The notes under the pieces: generated by a model | The model's database searches: none | Told to the model about the DNA's origin: nothing | The model's input: the letters and a program-made list of their open reading frames with translations, nothing else | From: Nodularia spumigena CCY9414 | GTDB taxonomy: Bacteria; Cyanobacteriota; Cyanobacteriia; Cyanobacteriales; Nostocaceae | Length of the DNA: 64,000 bases | Direction: 5' to 3' | Assembly (NCBI RefSeq): GCF_000340565.2 | Contig: NZ_CP007203.1 | Span: 660,297 to 724,296 of the forward strand | Shown: positions 52,369 to 62,319 of the stretch, piece after piece | Numbering within the stretch: position 1 is the first letter of the stretch | Layout of the letters: every line of letters begins with the position of its first letter | Program-made: the position numbers and the translations under genes

Positions 52369-53211
52369 ATGAGCGAAACTCTTTACCAGCAAATACAACA
52401 ATTTTATGATGCTTCCTCTGGTCTGTGGGAACAGATTTGGGGCGAACATATGCACCACGGCTATTACGGCGCAGATGGTAGCCAAAAAAAAGAGCGCCGA
52501 CTGGCTCAAATTGATTTAATCGAAGAACTACTCAAATGGGCTGAGGTAGAAACAGCAGAAAACATTCTGGATGTGGGTTGTGGTATCGGCGGTAGTTCTC
52601 TTTACTTAGCAGGTAAGTTTAAGGCTGAAGCCACGGGGATTACTTTAAGTCCAGTACAAGCGGCTAGAGCCAACGAACGCGCCCAATATGCCGGTTTGAG
52701 TGGTAGATGTCGGTTTCAAGTCGCAGATGCTCAAGCAATGCCTTTTGCTGACGATTCTTTTGATTTGGTTTGGTCACTAGAAAGCGGTGAACATATGCCA
52801 GATAAAACGAAGTTTTTGCAAGAGTGCTATCGAGTTCTCAAGCCTGGTGGAAAGCTGATTGTGGTGACTTGGTGTCATCGTCCCACTGATAATTCACCGT
52901 TGACGGCTGATGAACAAAAGCATTTACAAGATATTTATCGCGTATATTGTCTACCCTACGTGATTTCGTTGCCAGAATACGAAGCGATCGCTCGTCAACT
53001 TCCTTTAAATAATCTTCGCACGGCTGATTGGTCAACGGCTGTGGCTCCATTTTGGGATTTTGTGATTGATTCGGCTTTCACTCCCCAGGCGCTGTTTGGG
53101 TTACTCACTTCTGGTTGGGAAACTATTCAAGGCGCACTATCACTGGGATTAATGAGTGACGGTTACAAACGTGGGTTAATTCGGTTTGCTTTGTTATGCG
53201 GAACTAAATAG
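52369..53211 (+). CDS. Gamma-tocopherol methyltransferase
   Basis: 280 residues. YQQIQQFYDASSGLWEQIWG then EHMHHGYYGADG is the N-terminal signature of VTE4-type enzymes; NILDVGCGIGGSSLYLAGKF is the SAM motif I, SPVQAARANERA, FDLVWSLESGEHMPDKTKFL and LKPGGKLIVVTWCHRPTD follow. It closely resembles the Anabaena enzyme that methylates gamma- to alpha-tocopherol. The homogentisate phytyltransferase gene follows by 147 nt, supporting tocopherol synthesis. MPBQ methyltransferase is a less likely alternative. Confidence 0.88.
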   Translation: MSETLYQQIQQFYDASSGLWEQIWGEHMHHGYYGADGSQKKERRLAQIDLIEELLKWAEVETAENILDVGCGIGGSSLYLAGKFKAEATGITLSPVQAARANERAQYAGLSGRCRFQVADAQAMPFADDSFDLVWSLESGEHMPDKTKFLQECYRVLKPGGKLIVVTWCHRPTDNSPLTADEQKHLQDIYRVYCLPYVISLPEYEAIARQLPLNNLRTADWSTAVAPFWDFVIDSAFTPQALFGLLTSGWETIQGALSLGLMSDGYKRGLIRFALLCGTK

Positions 53212-53358
53212 AGGCAGGGGAGCGGGGAGCAGGGAGCAAGGGGGATTTAGAAATTACTTTAAACTTCCAGTTACTTCACAACAACTGTTCCACTTCTCCC
53301 CTGCACCCTGCCCCCTGCCCCCGTTCCTCTTTTCCCCATTCCTTCATCTACAATTTTT

Positions 53359-54297
53359 ATGAATCAAATTTCTGGTCAGTCTTCTAATTTTCAAGGTAAT
53401 TGGCTTTATGCTTTTTGGAAGTTTTCCCGCCCGCATACGATTATTGGTACGAGTTTGAGTGTGTGGAGTTTGTATTTAATTGCTGTTGCTATCTCTGCGA
53501 CTGGTTTTTCTAATGAACAACTGATTTCTGTTCTGGGTGCTTGGATTGCCTGTTTATGTGGCAATGTTTATATTGTGGGGTTGAATCAATTAGAAGATGT
53601 TGAAATTGACAAAATTAATAAACCTCATTTACCCCTTGCATCAGGAGAATTTTCTCATAAACAAGGGCAGTTAATTGTCATCACTATGGGCGTTGTGGCG
53701 CTGGTTGTGGCTTGGCTAACTGGTCCTTTTTTATTGGGATTAGTTGCTTCGAGTTTGGCTATTGGTACGGCTTATTCTTTACCGCCGATTCGCTTGAAGC
53801 GATTTCCTTTTTGGGCGGCACTGTGTATATTTTCAGTGCGGGGAACTATCGTGAATTTGGGGTTATTTTTACACTTTAATTGGGCTTTAGGAAAAACTCC
53901 AACAATTCCTCCTGCGGTTTGGGTTTTGACCATATTTATTTTGGTGTTTACCTTTGCGATCGCCATTTTTAAAGATATCCCCGATCTAGAAGGCGATCGC
54001 CTTTACAATATCACTACTTTCACCATCCAACTCGGACCACAAGCCGTATTTAATTTAGCGCTTTGGGTACTAACTGTTTGCTATTTGGGAATCATGCTCA
54101 TTGGTGTGCTGAATTTTCCGGGAATCAACCCAATGTTTTTAGTAATTACTCATCTAATTGTGTTGGCTGGAATGTGGATGCGAAGTTTAGGCGTAGACTT
54201 AGAAGATAAAAGTGCGATCGCTGATTTCTACCAATTTATCTGGAAACTCTTTTACCTCGAATATATTATGTTCCCCATCGCTTGTCTTTTAGCTTAA
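53359..54297 (+). CDS. hpt: Homogentisate phytyltransferase
   Basis: 312 residues of the UbiA prenyltransferase superfamily with about eight or nine membrane helices. FWKFSRPHTIIGTSLSVWSL starts the domain; the first Asp-rich motif is in VGLNQLEDVEIDKINKPHLP and the second in AIFKDIPDLEGDRLYNITTF. It joins homogentisate and phytyl diphosphate, the committed step to tocopherol. A gap of only 4 nt to the next gene suggests an operon. Confidence 0.92.
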   Translation: MNQISGQSSNFQGNWLYAFWKFSRPHTIIGTSLSVWSLYLIAVAISATGFSNEQLISVLGAWIACLCGNVYIVGLNQLEDVEIDKINKPHLPLASGEFSHKQGQLIVITMGVVALVVAWLTGPFLLGLVASSLAIGTAYSLPPIRLKRFPFWAALCIFSVRGTIVNLGLFLHFNWALGKTPTIPPAVWVLTIFILVFTFAIAIFKDIPDLEGDRLYNITTFTIQLGPQAVFNLALWVLTVCYLGIMLIGVLNFPGINPMFLVITHLIVLAGMWMRSLGVDLEDKSAIADFYQFIWKLFYLEYIMFPIACLLA

Positions 54298-54301
54298 AAC
54301 C

Positions 54302-54778
54302 ATGTTAGAAAATCTCAAAAATACAGACATTTTCGCCATAATTCCAGTGGCGATCGCTTTGACAATTCTCGTTTATTTCTCTTGGAAAACTTTGGTAACT
54401 TTAAACTCTTTCCAAAAAGGTGTAAAACTCTATGAACAAAAAGATTACCCAGGCGCAGAAGCAGCTTTTCGGAAAGTGATTTCTAACAACTCCACTAACG
54501 ACGTAGTTCGCTTGTTATTGGGAGATATTCTCAAAGAGAAAGGTAATGTCAAAGAAGCAACAGAATTATATCAAGAAGTGATTCGCAGCAGTCCGAAAAA
54601 TCCTGATGCTTACCTGCGTTTAGCAAATGTTTTCATGGAAGAAAAACAGCCAGAAAAAGCCAAAGAAAATCTAGAACAAGCCAAAGCCTTATTACAAAAA
54701 CAGCGACAACCTGAAAGGGCGCAAAAAGTCAGTCATCTGTTAGAGAAAATTACCGCTAAAACTGGGAATAAAGCCTAG
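54302..54778 (+). CDS. Membrane-anchored TPR protein
   Basis: 158 residues. An N-terminal helix (FAIIPVAIALTILVYFSWKT) anchors it; three TPR-like units follow: KGVKLYEQKDYPGAEAAFRK, LLLGDILKEKGNVKEATELY, and AYLRLANVFMEEKQPEKAKE. It begins 4 nt after hpt. Probably a scaffold; partner unknown. The last codons are repeated in the duplication described next. Confidence 0.83.
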   Translation: MLENLKNTDIFAIIPVAIALTILVYFSWKTLVTLNSFQKGVKLYEQKDYPGAEAAFRKVISNNSTNDVVRLLLGDILKEKGNVKEATELYQEVIRSSPKNPDAYLRLANVFMEEKQPEKAKENLEQAKALLQKQRQPERAQKVSHLLEKITAKTGNKA

Positions 54779-55060
54779 ATTTATCTAGCACAGAAAAAAC
54801 TCCCCCCTCCGGCTCCCTCTCCTTAGTAAGGAGAGGGTTGGGGTGAGGTTTCATGTGTTACAAAAATATGTAATAATTAAGCCGATTGCGCTCCGACATC
54901 TATTAGAGAAAATTACCGCTAAAACTGGCAATCAAGCCTAGATAGAAAAAACTCCCCTTCCGGCTCCCTCTCCTTAGTAAGGAGAGGGTTGGGGTGAGGT
55001 TTCATGTGTTACAAAAATATGTAATAATTAAGCCGATTGCGCTGCGCGCAGTGCCAAAGA
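54741..55060. repeat. 163-bp tandem duplication covering the TPR gene end
   Basis: TAGAGAAAATTACCGCTAAA at 54,741 recurs at 54,904; each copy continues through the stop, a CTCCTTAGTAAGGAG hairpin repeat, and TTCATGTGTTACAAAAATATG. The first copy ends the real gene; the second leaves a detached LEKITAKTGNQA coding tail. The 311-nt gap holds nothing else. Confidence 0.85.
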
Positions 55061-55089
55061 AAATCGCATACATTAGTTAGCTATCAATT

Positions 55090-56121
55090 GTGCAAGATAC
55101 CGAATCCATCAACGACCTAGCTGCGGCTTTGCAACAACCAGCCGACCTCAGCTTTGAACTACCAGATCCAGAAGATGAAGAGATTTTAGAGTCAGATTTT
55201 CAAGAACAACTGGATGTAGCATGGCAGGTATGCGATCGCTTTGACCTGCAAACTGAAATCTGGCGGGGGCGCATCTTACGGGCTATCCGTGACCGAGAAA
55301 AAAGAGGTGGTGACGGAAGAGGTACAGGATTTCTCAGATGGCTCAAAGAACGCGAAATCAGTAAAAGTCAAGCTTACGCCTGGATTCAACTAGCTAATAG
55401 TGCTGATACTCTCCTCGAAGAAGGAAAACTTGACCCAGCGTCAGTGAATAATTTTAGCAAACGGGCATTTATTGAAACCTCCAAAGCCGTCCCAGAAGTC
55501 CAACAGATGGTGAGTGAAGCGGCGCAAAAAGGCGACCAGATTACCAGAAGAGAAGTGCGTCAACTCACCGACGAATGGACAGCCATGTCCTCGGAGTTAC
55601 TACCAGAATCAGTCAAGGTAAAAGCAGCCGACAACTCCCTTCCCTCGCGCTACATTGCCCCTCTGGTGAAGGAAATGGAAAAACTGCCAGAATCACACCA
55701 GAAGATGATTCACACCGAAATTGCGGCTAATCCTGACGTTGATACTCTCAAACAAGCAACTTCAGAGGCGCGTCATTTAGCTAAATATCTTAAATCAGCC
55801 GCTCAAGTCCAAGCACTGACACAGGCGGATATTGACATTGAAACAGCCCTAGAAGAAGCCCAAAGAATCGGCTGTTTGAGTATAGCTGCTGATTTAGTCA
55901 ATCAAGCATCACAGATAGAACAAACCATTGCCAAGTTATACATGACTTGGAAACGCATCGGTAACTTGGCAGATAGATTATATGTGGATACTGGCGCAAG
56001 CACTCCCAATTTGCGATCGCTCCTGACTTGCGTCGAACCTCTGGGCGGTGAAATCATGGAATTACAATTGAGTGGCGGTACTGAACACACAATCCGCCTA
56101 CAAATTCAGGAAACGAATTAG
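55090..56121 (+). CDS. Cyanobacterial hypothetical protein, DUF3102-like start
   Basis: 343 residues from a GTG. An acidic head (PDPEDEEILESDFQEQLDVA) is followed by WQVCDRFDLQTEIWRGRILR, then GFLRWLKEREISKSQAYAWI, which resembles the DUF3102-type DNA-binding region of plasmid and phage regulators. The rest is helical (VQQMVSEAAQKGDQITRREV, ALEEAQRIGCLSIAADLVNQ). Possible nucleoid or partition-linked role; not assigned. Flanked by repeat arrays on both sides. Confidence 0.65.
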   Translation: MQDTESINDLAAALQQPADLSFELPDPEDEEILESDFQEQLDVAWQVCDRFDLQTEIWRGRILRAIRDREKRGGDGRGTGFLRWLKEREISKSQAYAWIQLANSADTLLEEGKLDPASVNNFSKRAFIETSKAVPEVQQMVSEAAQKGDQITRREVRQLTDEWTAMSSELLPESVKVKAADNSLPSRYIAPLVKEMEKLPESHQKMIHTEIAANPDVDTLKQATSEARHLAKYLKSAAQVQALTQADIDIETALEEAQRIGCLSIAADLVNQASQIEQTIAKLYMTWKRIGNLADRLYVDTGASTPNLRSLLTCVEPLGGEIMELQLSGGTEHTIRLQIQETN

Positions 56122-56123
56122 GG

Positions 56124-56769
56124 ATTGGTCATTGGTCATTGGTCATTGGTCACTTAATTTTGGATTTTGGATTTACGATTTTGGATTAACCTCTCCTTAT
56201 AAAGAAGAGGCTTAAACATGGAAAACTTTTTGTTTTTCTTCTGCGTGAACCCAGAGGCTTGAGACCAAATATTTTAGATTTCAGATTTTCATTTAATCCA
56301 AAATTTAAAATCTAAAATCCAAAATCGCTTTGGTCATTGGTCATTGGTCATTGGTCACTTAATTTTGGATTTTGGATTTACGATTTTGGATTAACCTCTC
56401 CTTATAAAGAAGAGGCTTAAACATGGAAAACTTTTTGTTTTTCTTCTGCGTGAACCCAGAGGCTTGAGACCAAATATTTTAGATTTCAGATTTTCATTTA
56501 ATCCAAAATTTAAAATCTAAAATCCAAAATCGCTTCGGTCATTGGTCATTGGTCATTGGTCACTTAATTTTGGATTTTGGATTTACGATTTTGGATTAAC
56601 CTCTCCTTATAAAGAAGAGGCTTAAACATGGAAAACTTTTTGTTTTTCTTCTGCGTGAACCCAGAGGCTTGAGACCAAATATTTTAGATTTCAGATTTTC
56701 ATTTAATCCAAAATTTAAAATCTAAAATCCAAAATCGCTTCGGTCATTGGTCATTGGTCATTGGTCATT
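56124..56769. repeat. 205-bp tandem array, three units
   Basis: Units are aligned by CACTTAATTTTGGATTTTGG at 56,151, 56,356 and 56,561, period 205 bp, almost identical. Each unit joins TCATTGG heptamers, AAAATCCAAAATC-type repeats, a CTCTCCTTATAAAGAAGAGG hairpin, and a 14-codon frame (MENFLFFFCVNPEA). The 720-nt gap also has CACACGGAC microrepeats at 56,790-56,832. No gene. Confidence 0.92.
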
Positions 56770-56841
56770 AGGAAGTTACCGTCTTCTCCCCACACGGACC
56801 ACACGGACCACACGGACCACGGACCACGGACCACTCCCTGC

Positions 56842-57669
56842 TCAATTCTTAATCCCTGTGGCGGCTATACCACGTATAAATTGACGCTGACCGATGAGGA
56901 ATAACACCATCACCGGCACAGTGGCTATAGTCACCGCAGCCATCATGAGAGGCCAATTATTCGTGAATTGTTCTTGAAATTCGGCTAAAGCCAATTGCAC
57001 TGTTCTTAATTCTGGTCGTGTCGTAAATACCAAAGGCTTAAATAAATCGTTCCATTCCCCAATAAAGGTAAACAGAAATAGCGTCACCAAGGCTGGACGT
57101 GCTAAAGGTAACATCACTCGCCACAAAATTTGCAGTCGGTTCGCTCCGTCTATGGTTGCGGCTTCTTCTAACTCTACGGGAATTGTCTGGAAATACTGAC
57201 GTAACAAGAAAATCCCAAAGCCATTGACAGCCGTTGGTAAAATCAGCGCCCCGTAAGTGTTTATCAGGTGTCCCCACTTTAAAACTAGGAAGATGGGAAT
57301 CACCAATAATTGAAAGGGAATGACTAAAGTAGCTAAGACAACCAGTAACAGCGCTTGTTTCCCGCGAAACTGAAATCTGGCTAGGGCATAACCCGCTAAT
57401 GCAGATGTTACCATCTGAAAAGCCGTCACAGCGATCGCGACTAAGGTAGAATTAGCAAACGCTAGTAAAAATTTACCTCGCTCCCAAGCATCGCGGTAAT
57501 TAGCTAAAGACCACTTAGTTTTGAGTGAAACTTCTAAAATAGCCCCTGGAGGTGCAAAAGAGGTGATAAAGACCACGAGCAACGGCAATAGGACAATAAA
57601 TGCCCCCAATACCAGCACTCCTAATCTCAATAAATTGGTAGATTTTAGATTCCAGTTGATTTTGGACAT
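56842..57669 (-). CDS. Sugar ABC transporter permease, MalG family
   Basis: 275 residues with six membrane helices. The EAA loop ELEEAATIDGANRLQILWRV then MLPLARPALVTLFLF is of the CUT1 carbohydrate type; ANSTLVAIAVTAFQMVTSAL and FIGEWNDLFKPLVF are further family blocks. The binding protein, second permease and ATPase are not in the window, so the substrate is open; glucosylglycerol, trehalose or disaccharides are possible. Divergent from ado. Confidence 0.88.
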   Translation of the reverse strand: MSKINWNLKSTNLLRLGVLVLGAFIVLLPLLVVFITSFAPPGAILEVSLKTKWSLANYRDAWERGKFLLAFANSTLVAIAVTAFQMVTSALAGYALARFQFRGKQALLLVVLATLVIPFQLLVIPIFLVLKWGHLINTYGALILPTAVNGFGIFLLRQYFQTIPVELEEAATIDGANRLQILWRVMLPLARPALVTLFLFTFIGEWNDLFKPLVFTTRPELRTVQLALAEFQEQFTNNWPLMMAAVTIATVPVMVLFLIGQRQFIRGIAATGIKN

Positions 57670-57845
57670 GAGTTGAGCGTTAAAGCATTTGTGTTCTATT
57701 ACTAGAGAATTGCCCCCAGCAAAAGCTAATCTATAACATAGTGACTTGTTAAGTTAAATTAAACCATAGCGATCATTACCCTTAATAAACAGGGAAAATC
57801 GAATTTTTGTATCAAATGATTCAAGTTTACAGGAGTAAACACACC

Positions 57846-58541
57846 ATGCAACAACTTGCAGCCGAATTAAAAATTGATTTTCAGAGCGAAAAATACAAAG
57901 ATGCCTACAGCCGCATTAATGCGATTGTGATTGAAGGCGAACAGGAAGCTCATGACAATTACATCACATTGGGAGAAATGCTCCCAGAGCTTAAAGATGA
58001 ACTGATTCGTTTATCGAAAATGGAAAGTCGCCACAAAAAGGGTTTTGAAGCTTGTGGGCGGAATCTGTCTGTAAAACCAGATATGCCCTTTGCTCAGAAG
58101 TTTTTCAGTGGACTACACGAAAATTTCCAAAAAGCGGCGGCTGAAGGTCAAGTAGTGACTTGCTTGCTGATTCAATCTTTGATTATTGAATGCTTTGCGA
58201 TCGCAGCATACAACATCTACATTCCCGTCGCTGATGATTTTGCCCGTAAAATCACAGAGGGAGTCGTAAAAGATGAGTATAGTCACCTCAACTTTGGGGA
58301 AGTTTGGTTAAAAGAAAACTTCGCACAATCCAAAGCGGAATTAGAAGCAGCCAATCGCCAAAACCTACCCATTGTTTGGAAAATGCTCAACGAAGTTGAA
58401 AATGATGCCCACGTCTTAGCAATGGAAAAAGAAGCTTTGGTAGAAGACTTCATGATTCAATACGGTGAAACTTTGAGTAACATTGGTTTCACTACCAGAG
58501 ACATTATGAAAATGTCAGCTTACGGACTCACAGCCGCTTAA
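57846..58541 (+). CDS. ado: Aldehyde-deformylating oxygenase
   Basis: 231 residues, the canonical length, from the ATG at 57,846 with AGGAG upstream; the longer frame from 57,807 is rejected. Ferritin-like di-metal ligands: [53 protein letters not shown] and [15 protein letters not shown]. It converts fatty aldehydes to alkanes (mostly heptadecane) plus formate. The acyl-ACP reductase follows on the same strand. Confidence 0.96.
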   Translation: MQQLAAELKIDFQSEKYKDAYSRINAIVIEGEQEAHDNYITLGEMLPELKDELIRLSKMESRHKKGFEACGRNLSVKPDMPFAQKFFSGLHENFQKAAAEGQVVTCLLIQSLIIECFAIAAYNIYIPVADDFARKITEGVVKDEYSHLNFGEVWLKENFAQSKAELEAANRQNLPIVWKMLNEVENDAHVLAMEKEALVEDFMIQYGETLSNIGFTTRDIMKMSAYGLTAA

Positions 58542-58542
58542 T

Positions 58543-58660
58543 TGAGTGCTGAGTGCTGAGTGCTGAGTGGGTAGGGGCGGGTTTAAGCAATCAGTCTGTG
58601 GTTTGTCGAAATCCTTAGTAAACCCGCCCGGACACTGAGTGCTGAGTGCTGAGTGCTGAG
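58543..58660. repeat. Heptamer repeats split by a GGGCGGGTT hairpin element
   Basis: GAGTGCT heptamers run at 58,543-58,568 and again at 58,634-58,660. Between them lies a hairpin with arms GGGCGGGTTTA (58,575-58,585) and TAAACCCGCCC (58,619-58,629), the same arm family as at 6718-6770. It looks like one repeat inserted in another. The remainder of the 368-nt gap before aar is AATTACG-type repeats. Confidence 0.75.
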
Positions 58661-58909
58661 TATTAAAAATTGCCTGTTTTGACCCGGACAAATCTTACGC
58701 TTTGTTTCCTCTTTCTCAAAGTTGTATCAATTTGAAGCGATAATCCGACAGATACCAACTAGGAAACTAGAATAGAGTCGGATTTTGTTAATTACGAATT
58801 ACGAATTACGTTCGCGTAGCGTTTCCGAAGGAAATATTACGAATTGGTATTTAATTCTTGCCCACTTATTCAACGCTTTCGACAAAGCACACGCCTAATA
58901 CATCAATAC

Positions 58910-59950
58910 ATGTTTGGTCTAATTGGACATTTGACTAGTTTAGAACACGCTCAATCGGTAGCCAAAGAATTAGGTTATCCAGAATATGCCGATCAAGGGC
59001 TAGATTTTTGGTGCAGCGCCCCGCCGCAAATTGTCGATGAAATCACAGTTACCAGTGTAACTGGGCAGACAATTGAAGGACGGTATGTAGAATCTTGTTT
59101 TCTGCCGGAAATGCTAGCTAATCGCCGCATCAAGGCCGCAACACGCAAAATTCTCAACGCTATGGCTCATGCTCAAAAGCATGGCATCAATATCACTGCT
59201 TTAGGAGGATTTTCCTCAATTATTTTTGAAAATTTTAAATTGGAGCAGTTTAGCCAAGTCCGCAACATCAAACTAGAGTTTGAACGCTTCACCACCGGGA
59301 ATACTCACACGGCTTACATTATTTGTCGGCAAGTGGAACAAGCGTCGAAACAAATAGGAATTGATTTGTCGAAAGCGACTGTTGCTATATGTGGGGCAAC
59401 TGGAGATATTGGCAGCGCCGTTACACGCTGGTTAGATGCCAGAACAGATGTCAAGGAACTTTTGCTCATCGCCCGCAATCATGAACGTCTCAAAGATTTA
59501 CAAGACGAACTGGGGCGAGGAAAAATCATGGCTTTGAACGAAGCACTGCCCGAAGCTGATATTGTAGTTTGGGTTGCTAGTATGCCCAAAAGCATGGAAA
59601 TTGATTTCCAAGTATTGAAGCGGCCTTGTTTGCTCATTGATGGTGGCTATCCGAAAAACTTAGCGACTAAAATTCAATATCCTGGTGTTCATGTGCTAAA
59701 TGGTGGGATTGTCGAACATTCTCTGGATATTGACTGGAAAATTATGAAAATAGTCAATATGGATGTGCCAGCACGTCAGTTGTTTGCTTGTTTTGCGGAA
59801 TCGATGCTGCTGGAATTTGAGAAGTTATACACGAACTTTTCTTGGGGGCGGAATCAGATTACCGTAGACAAAATGGAGCAGATTGGTCAAGCATCAATAA
59901 AACACGGATTTAGACCCCTGCTAGTTGAGTCCTTAGTCGTGAACTCATGA
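58910..59950 (+). CDS. aar: Long-chain acyl-ACP reductase (aldehyde-forming)
   Basis: 346 residues from the ATG at 58,910 ([20 protein letters not shown]), the usual start; the longer frame from 58,844 is rejected. Features are [38 protein letters not shown] with the active-site Cys, [13 protein letters not shown], the NADPH site [18 protein letters not shown] and a C-terminal [20 protein letters not shown]. It reduces acyl-ACP to aldehyde for ado. accA follows, as in other cyanobacteria. Confidence 0.95.
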   Translation: MFGLIGHLTSLEHAQSVAKELGYPEYADQGLDFWCSAPPQIVDEITVTSVTGQTIEGRYVESCFLPEMLANRRIKAATRKILNAMAHAQKHGINITALGGFSSIIFENFKLEQFSQVRNIKLEFERFTTGNTHTAYIICRQVEQASKQIGIDLSKATVAICGATGDIGSAVTRWLDARTDVKELLLIARNHERLKDLQDELGRGKIMALNEALPEADIVVWVASMPKSMEIDFQVLKRPCLLIDGGYPKNLATKIQYPGVHVLNGGIVEHSLDIDWKIMKIVNMDVPARQLFACFAESMLLEFEKLYTNFSWGRNQITVDKMEQIGQASIKHGFRPLLVESLVVNS

Positions 59951-60176
59951 CTCATAGCATTATCTCATCTGTAAATTCAGAATTTATCTGTGTAGCCTAC
60001 AAGAAGCCGAATTTCGCGTCTACATCTGTGGTTAATTAATTCTTAGCTGATGTACAGACAAGATTAATCAATTCTGTACCAAGAGAGAACTACGATCTAA
60101 GTAAATCACAGCCAATAGTCCATGCCCTACATCCCCACCTTAAATAACTCCACACTCAACACTCTTAACTTGTACG

Positions 60177-61157
60177 ATGGCAACTACCGAGCGCAAACCA
60201 CTACTGTTAGATTTTGAAAAGCCACTAGCAGAACTGGCTAACCGAATTGATCAGATTCGGCAACTTGCAGAAGAAAATAGCGTTGATGTTTCTGGTGAAA
60301 TTCGCAAACTAGAAACACGGGCTATGCAACTACGGGAGGAAATTTTTAGTAATTTATCACCGTCTCAGCGCCTGCAAGTAGCTCGTCATCCTCGCCGCCC
60401 TAGTACTCTTGATTACATTCAGTCCATTAGTGATGAATGGATGGAGTTGCATGGCGATCGCTGCGGCGGTGACGATCCAGCTTTAGTTGGTGGTGTAGGT
60501 CGTTTGGGCGGGCAACCAGTGGTAATGTTAGGGCATCAAAAAGGCCGCGACACTAAAGATAATGTCGCCCGTAACTTCGGTATGGCTTCCCCTGGTGGTT
60601 ATCGGAAAGCCCTGCGCTTGATGGAACACGCCAATAAGTTTGGGATGCCGATTTTAACGTTTATCGACACCCCAGGCGCTTGGGCAGGCATAGAAGCCGA
60701 ACACCAAGGACAAGGGGAAGCGATCGCCTATAATCTACGGGAAATGTTTTGCTTTGATGTGCCAATTATCTGCACAGTCATCGGCGAAGGTGGTTCTGGT
60801 GGCGCTTTAGGTATTGGCGTAGGCGATCGCCTCATGATGTTTGAACACGCCGTTTATACCGTCGCTACCCCCGAAGCCTGTGCCGCCATTCTGTGGAAAG
60901 ATTCTAGCAAATCTCCCCAAGCAGCAGTCGCCCTCAAAATTATTTCCCACGACCTGAAAAACTTGGGAATCATCGACGAAATATTACCTGAACCCACTGG
61001 TGGCGCTCATTCTGACCCACTCAAAGCCGCCACAACTCTCAAGCAGAGCTTATTAGACAACTTAGACCAACTCAACCGCTTAACATCTCCAGAACGTCGG
61101 CAACTCCGCTATGAAAAATTCCGTAAAATTGGTGTTTTTACTGAAGCTGCCCACTAA
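60177..61157 (+). CDS. accA: Acetyl-CoA carboxylase carboxyltransferase alpha
   Basis: 326 residues. [20 protein letters not shown] starts the family; [80 protein letters not shown] and [20 protein letters not shown] are all conserved carboxyltransferase blocks. With AccB, AccC and AccD it makes malonyl-CoA. Placement after ado-aar links fatty acid supply with alkane output. Confidence 0.97.
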   Translation: MATTERKPLLLDFEKPLAELANRIDQIRQLAEENSVDVSGEIRKLETRAMQLREEIFSNLSPSQRLQVARHPRRPSTLDYIQSISDEWMELHGDRCGGDDPALVGGVGRLGGQPVVMLGHQKGRDTKDNVARNFGMASPGGYRKALRLMEHANKFGMPILTFIDTPGAWAGIEAEHQGQGEAIAYNLREMFCFDVPIICTVIGEGGSGGALGIGVGDRLMMFEHAVYTVATPEACAAILWKDSSKSPQAAVALKIISHDLKNLGIIDEILPEPTGGAHSDPLKAATTLKQSLLDNLDQLNRLTSPERRQLRYEKFRKIGVFTEAAH

Positions 61158-61202
61158 TCCTGCGAGAAAATAACCGCTTTACTCATCAGCAATGTTATAA
61201 TG

Positions 61203-61251
61203 CCTATGGCTACTTAAAGATTTTTAACAATCTCAACAGCCATAGGTTTTT
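61203..61251 (+). terminator. Terminator after accA
   Basis: CCTATGGCT (61,203-61,211) pairs with AGCCATAGG (61,238-61,246) and TTTTTG follows; an inner GATT/AATC pair extends the stem. A TATAAT at 61,196-61,201 just before it is probably coincidental, though a small RNA cannot be excluded. The rest of the 374-nt gap to the SDR gene shows no gene. Confidence 0.8.
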
Positions 61252-61531
61252 GTATTTTAAGCAAATCAACTTGATTTGATTCAGTGATTTGCCTGTTATT
61301 CAGTAATCACATTTAAATCTATGACATAATTTCCCAGTTAAACATTTGTTATCCTGACTGGGAACACACCTGACGGGAAAAAATACCCACGCTCACAGAA
61401 AAAATTAGCAGTTAGTTATCAACCATAAATCATCGGAAATTCAGGTTAATTAAATTTAACCCATCCGCAAGATTTGGGTAATTGGCTGGTGGAAAAAAGT
61501 TTTCAGAACTGCCAACAAAATTGGAGACAGC

Positions 61532-62254
61532 ATGAGTCTTGATAAACGACGCGCCCTAATTACTGGGGCTAGTAGTGGAATTGGCAAAGCAACGGCTTTA
61601 GCATTTGCCAAGGCGGGAATTGATGTCGCCTTAGTCAGCCGTTCTTTAGATAAGTTAGAGACAGTAGCCCAAGCAGCTAGACATACAGGAGTAGTAGCCA
61701 AAGCTTACGCTGTTGATCTTGCGAATATAACTCAAGTCAAAGCAGAAATAGAGGCGATCGCCCTTGACTTTGGAGGCATAGATATATTAGTAAATAATGC
61801 GGGCATAGCATACACAGCCAACCTGAGCGAAACCCCCTTAGAAGATTGGCAGAAAGTCATAAACTTGAACCTCACCAGCGTCTTTCAATGCCTGATGGGA
61901 ATATTACCCGGAATGCGCTCACGCCACACAGGCACAATAATTAACGTCGCCTCAATTGCTGCCAAGCAACCCTTTCCTGGTTGGGGAGTATACAGCGTCA
62001 GCAAGGCTGGTGTAATGGCACTTTCTCAAACCTTGGCACAAGAAGAACGCGCCCACGGCATTCGTGTCACAGCCATTTGTCCTGGTGCTGTCAATACCGA
62101 ACTCTGGGACACAGAAACCGTCCAGTCAGATTTTGACCGTTCCAAAATGTTAACGCCAGAAGTCGTTGCCCAATCAATTCTCTACACAGCCTTACTACCA
62201 CAGCAAGCCGTCATAGACGAATTAACGTTAATGCCCAGTGCTGGCGCTCTTTAA
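61532..62254 (+). CDS. Short-chain dehydrogenase/reductase, FabG-like
   Basis: 240 residues. RRALITGASSGIGKATALAF is the TGxxxGIG cofactor site, DILVNNAGIAY the NNAG motif, INVASIAAKQ the catalytic Ser, and YSVSKAGVMALSQTLAQEER the YxxxK pair. This gene lies between accA and folE, as in the conserved cyanobacterial alkane neighbourhood. Substrate is unknown: 3-oxoacyl reduction or pteridine-type chemistry are both possible given neighbours. Confidence 0.9.
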   Translation: MSLDKRRALITGASSGIGKATALAFAKAGIDVALVSRSLDKLETVAQAARHTGVVAKAYAVDLANITQVKAEIEAIALDFGGIDILVNNAGIAYTANLSETPLEDWQKVINLNLTSVFQCLMGILPGMRSRHTGTIINVASIAAKQPFPGWGVYSVSKAGVMALSQTLAQEERAHGIRVTAICPGAVNTELWDTETVQSDFDRSKMLTPEVVAQSILYTALLPQQAVIDELTLMPSAGAL

Positions 62255-62319
62255 CTCTGGTGCGCCTGGTGTTCAATCAGCAACGCTAATAATTCAAACC
62301 ATAACCAAGTAATCACATC

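Noticed and set aside
52290-52509. 72-residue minus-strand frame with a hydrophobic start
   Set aside because: Overlaps the tocopherol methyltransferase start in antisense and has no family features.
56124-56769. 205-bp array as CRISPR or origin iterons
   Set aside because: Unit is long, nearly identical throughout with no unique spacers, and made of known dispersed repeats; no replication gene nearby.
61196-61251. TATAAT plus hairpin as a small RNA gene
   Set aside because: The box abuts the stem so a transcript would be only the terminator; termination of accA is the simpler reading.
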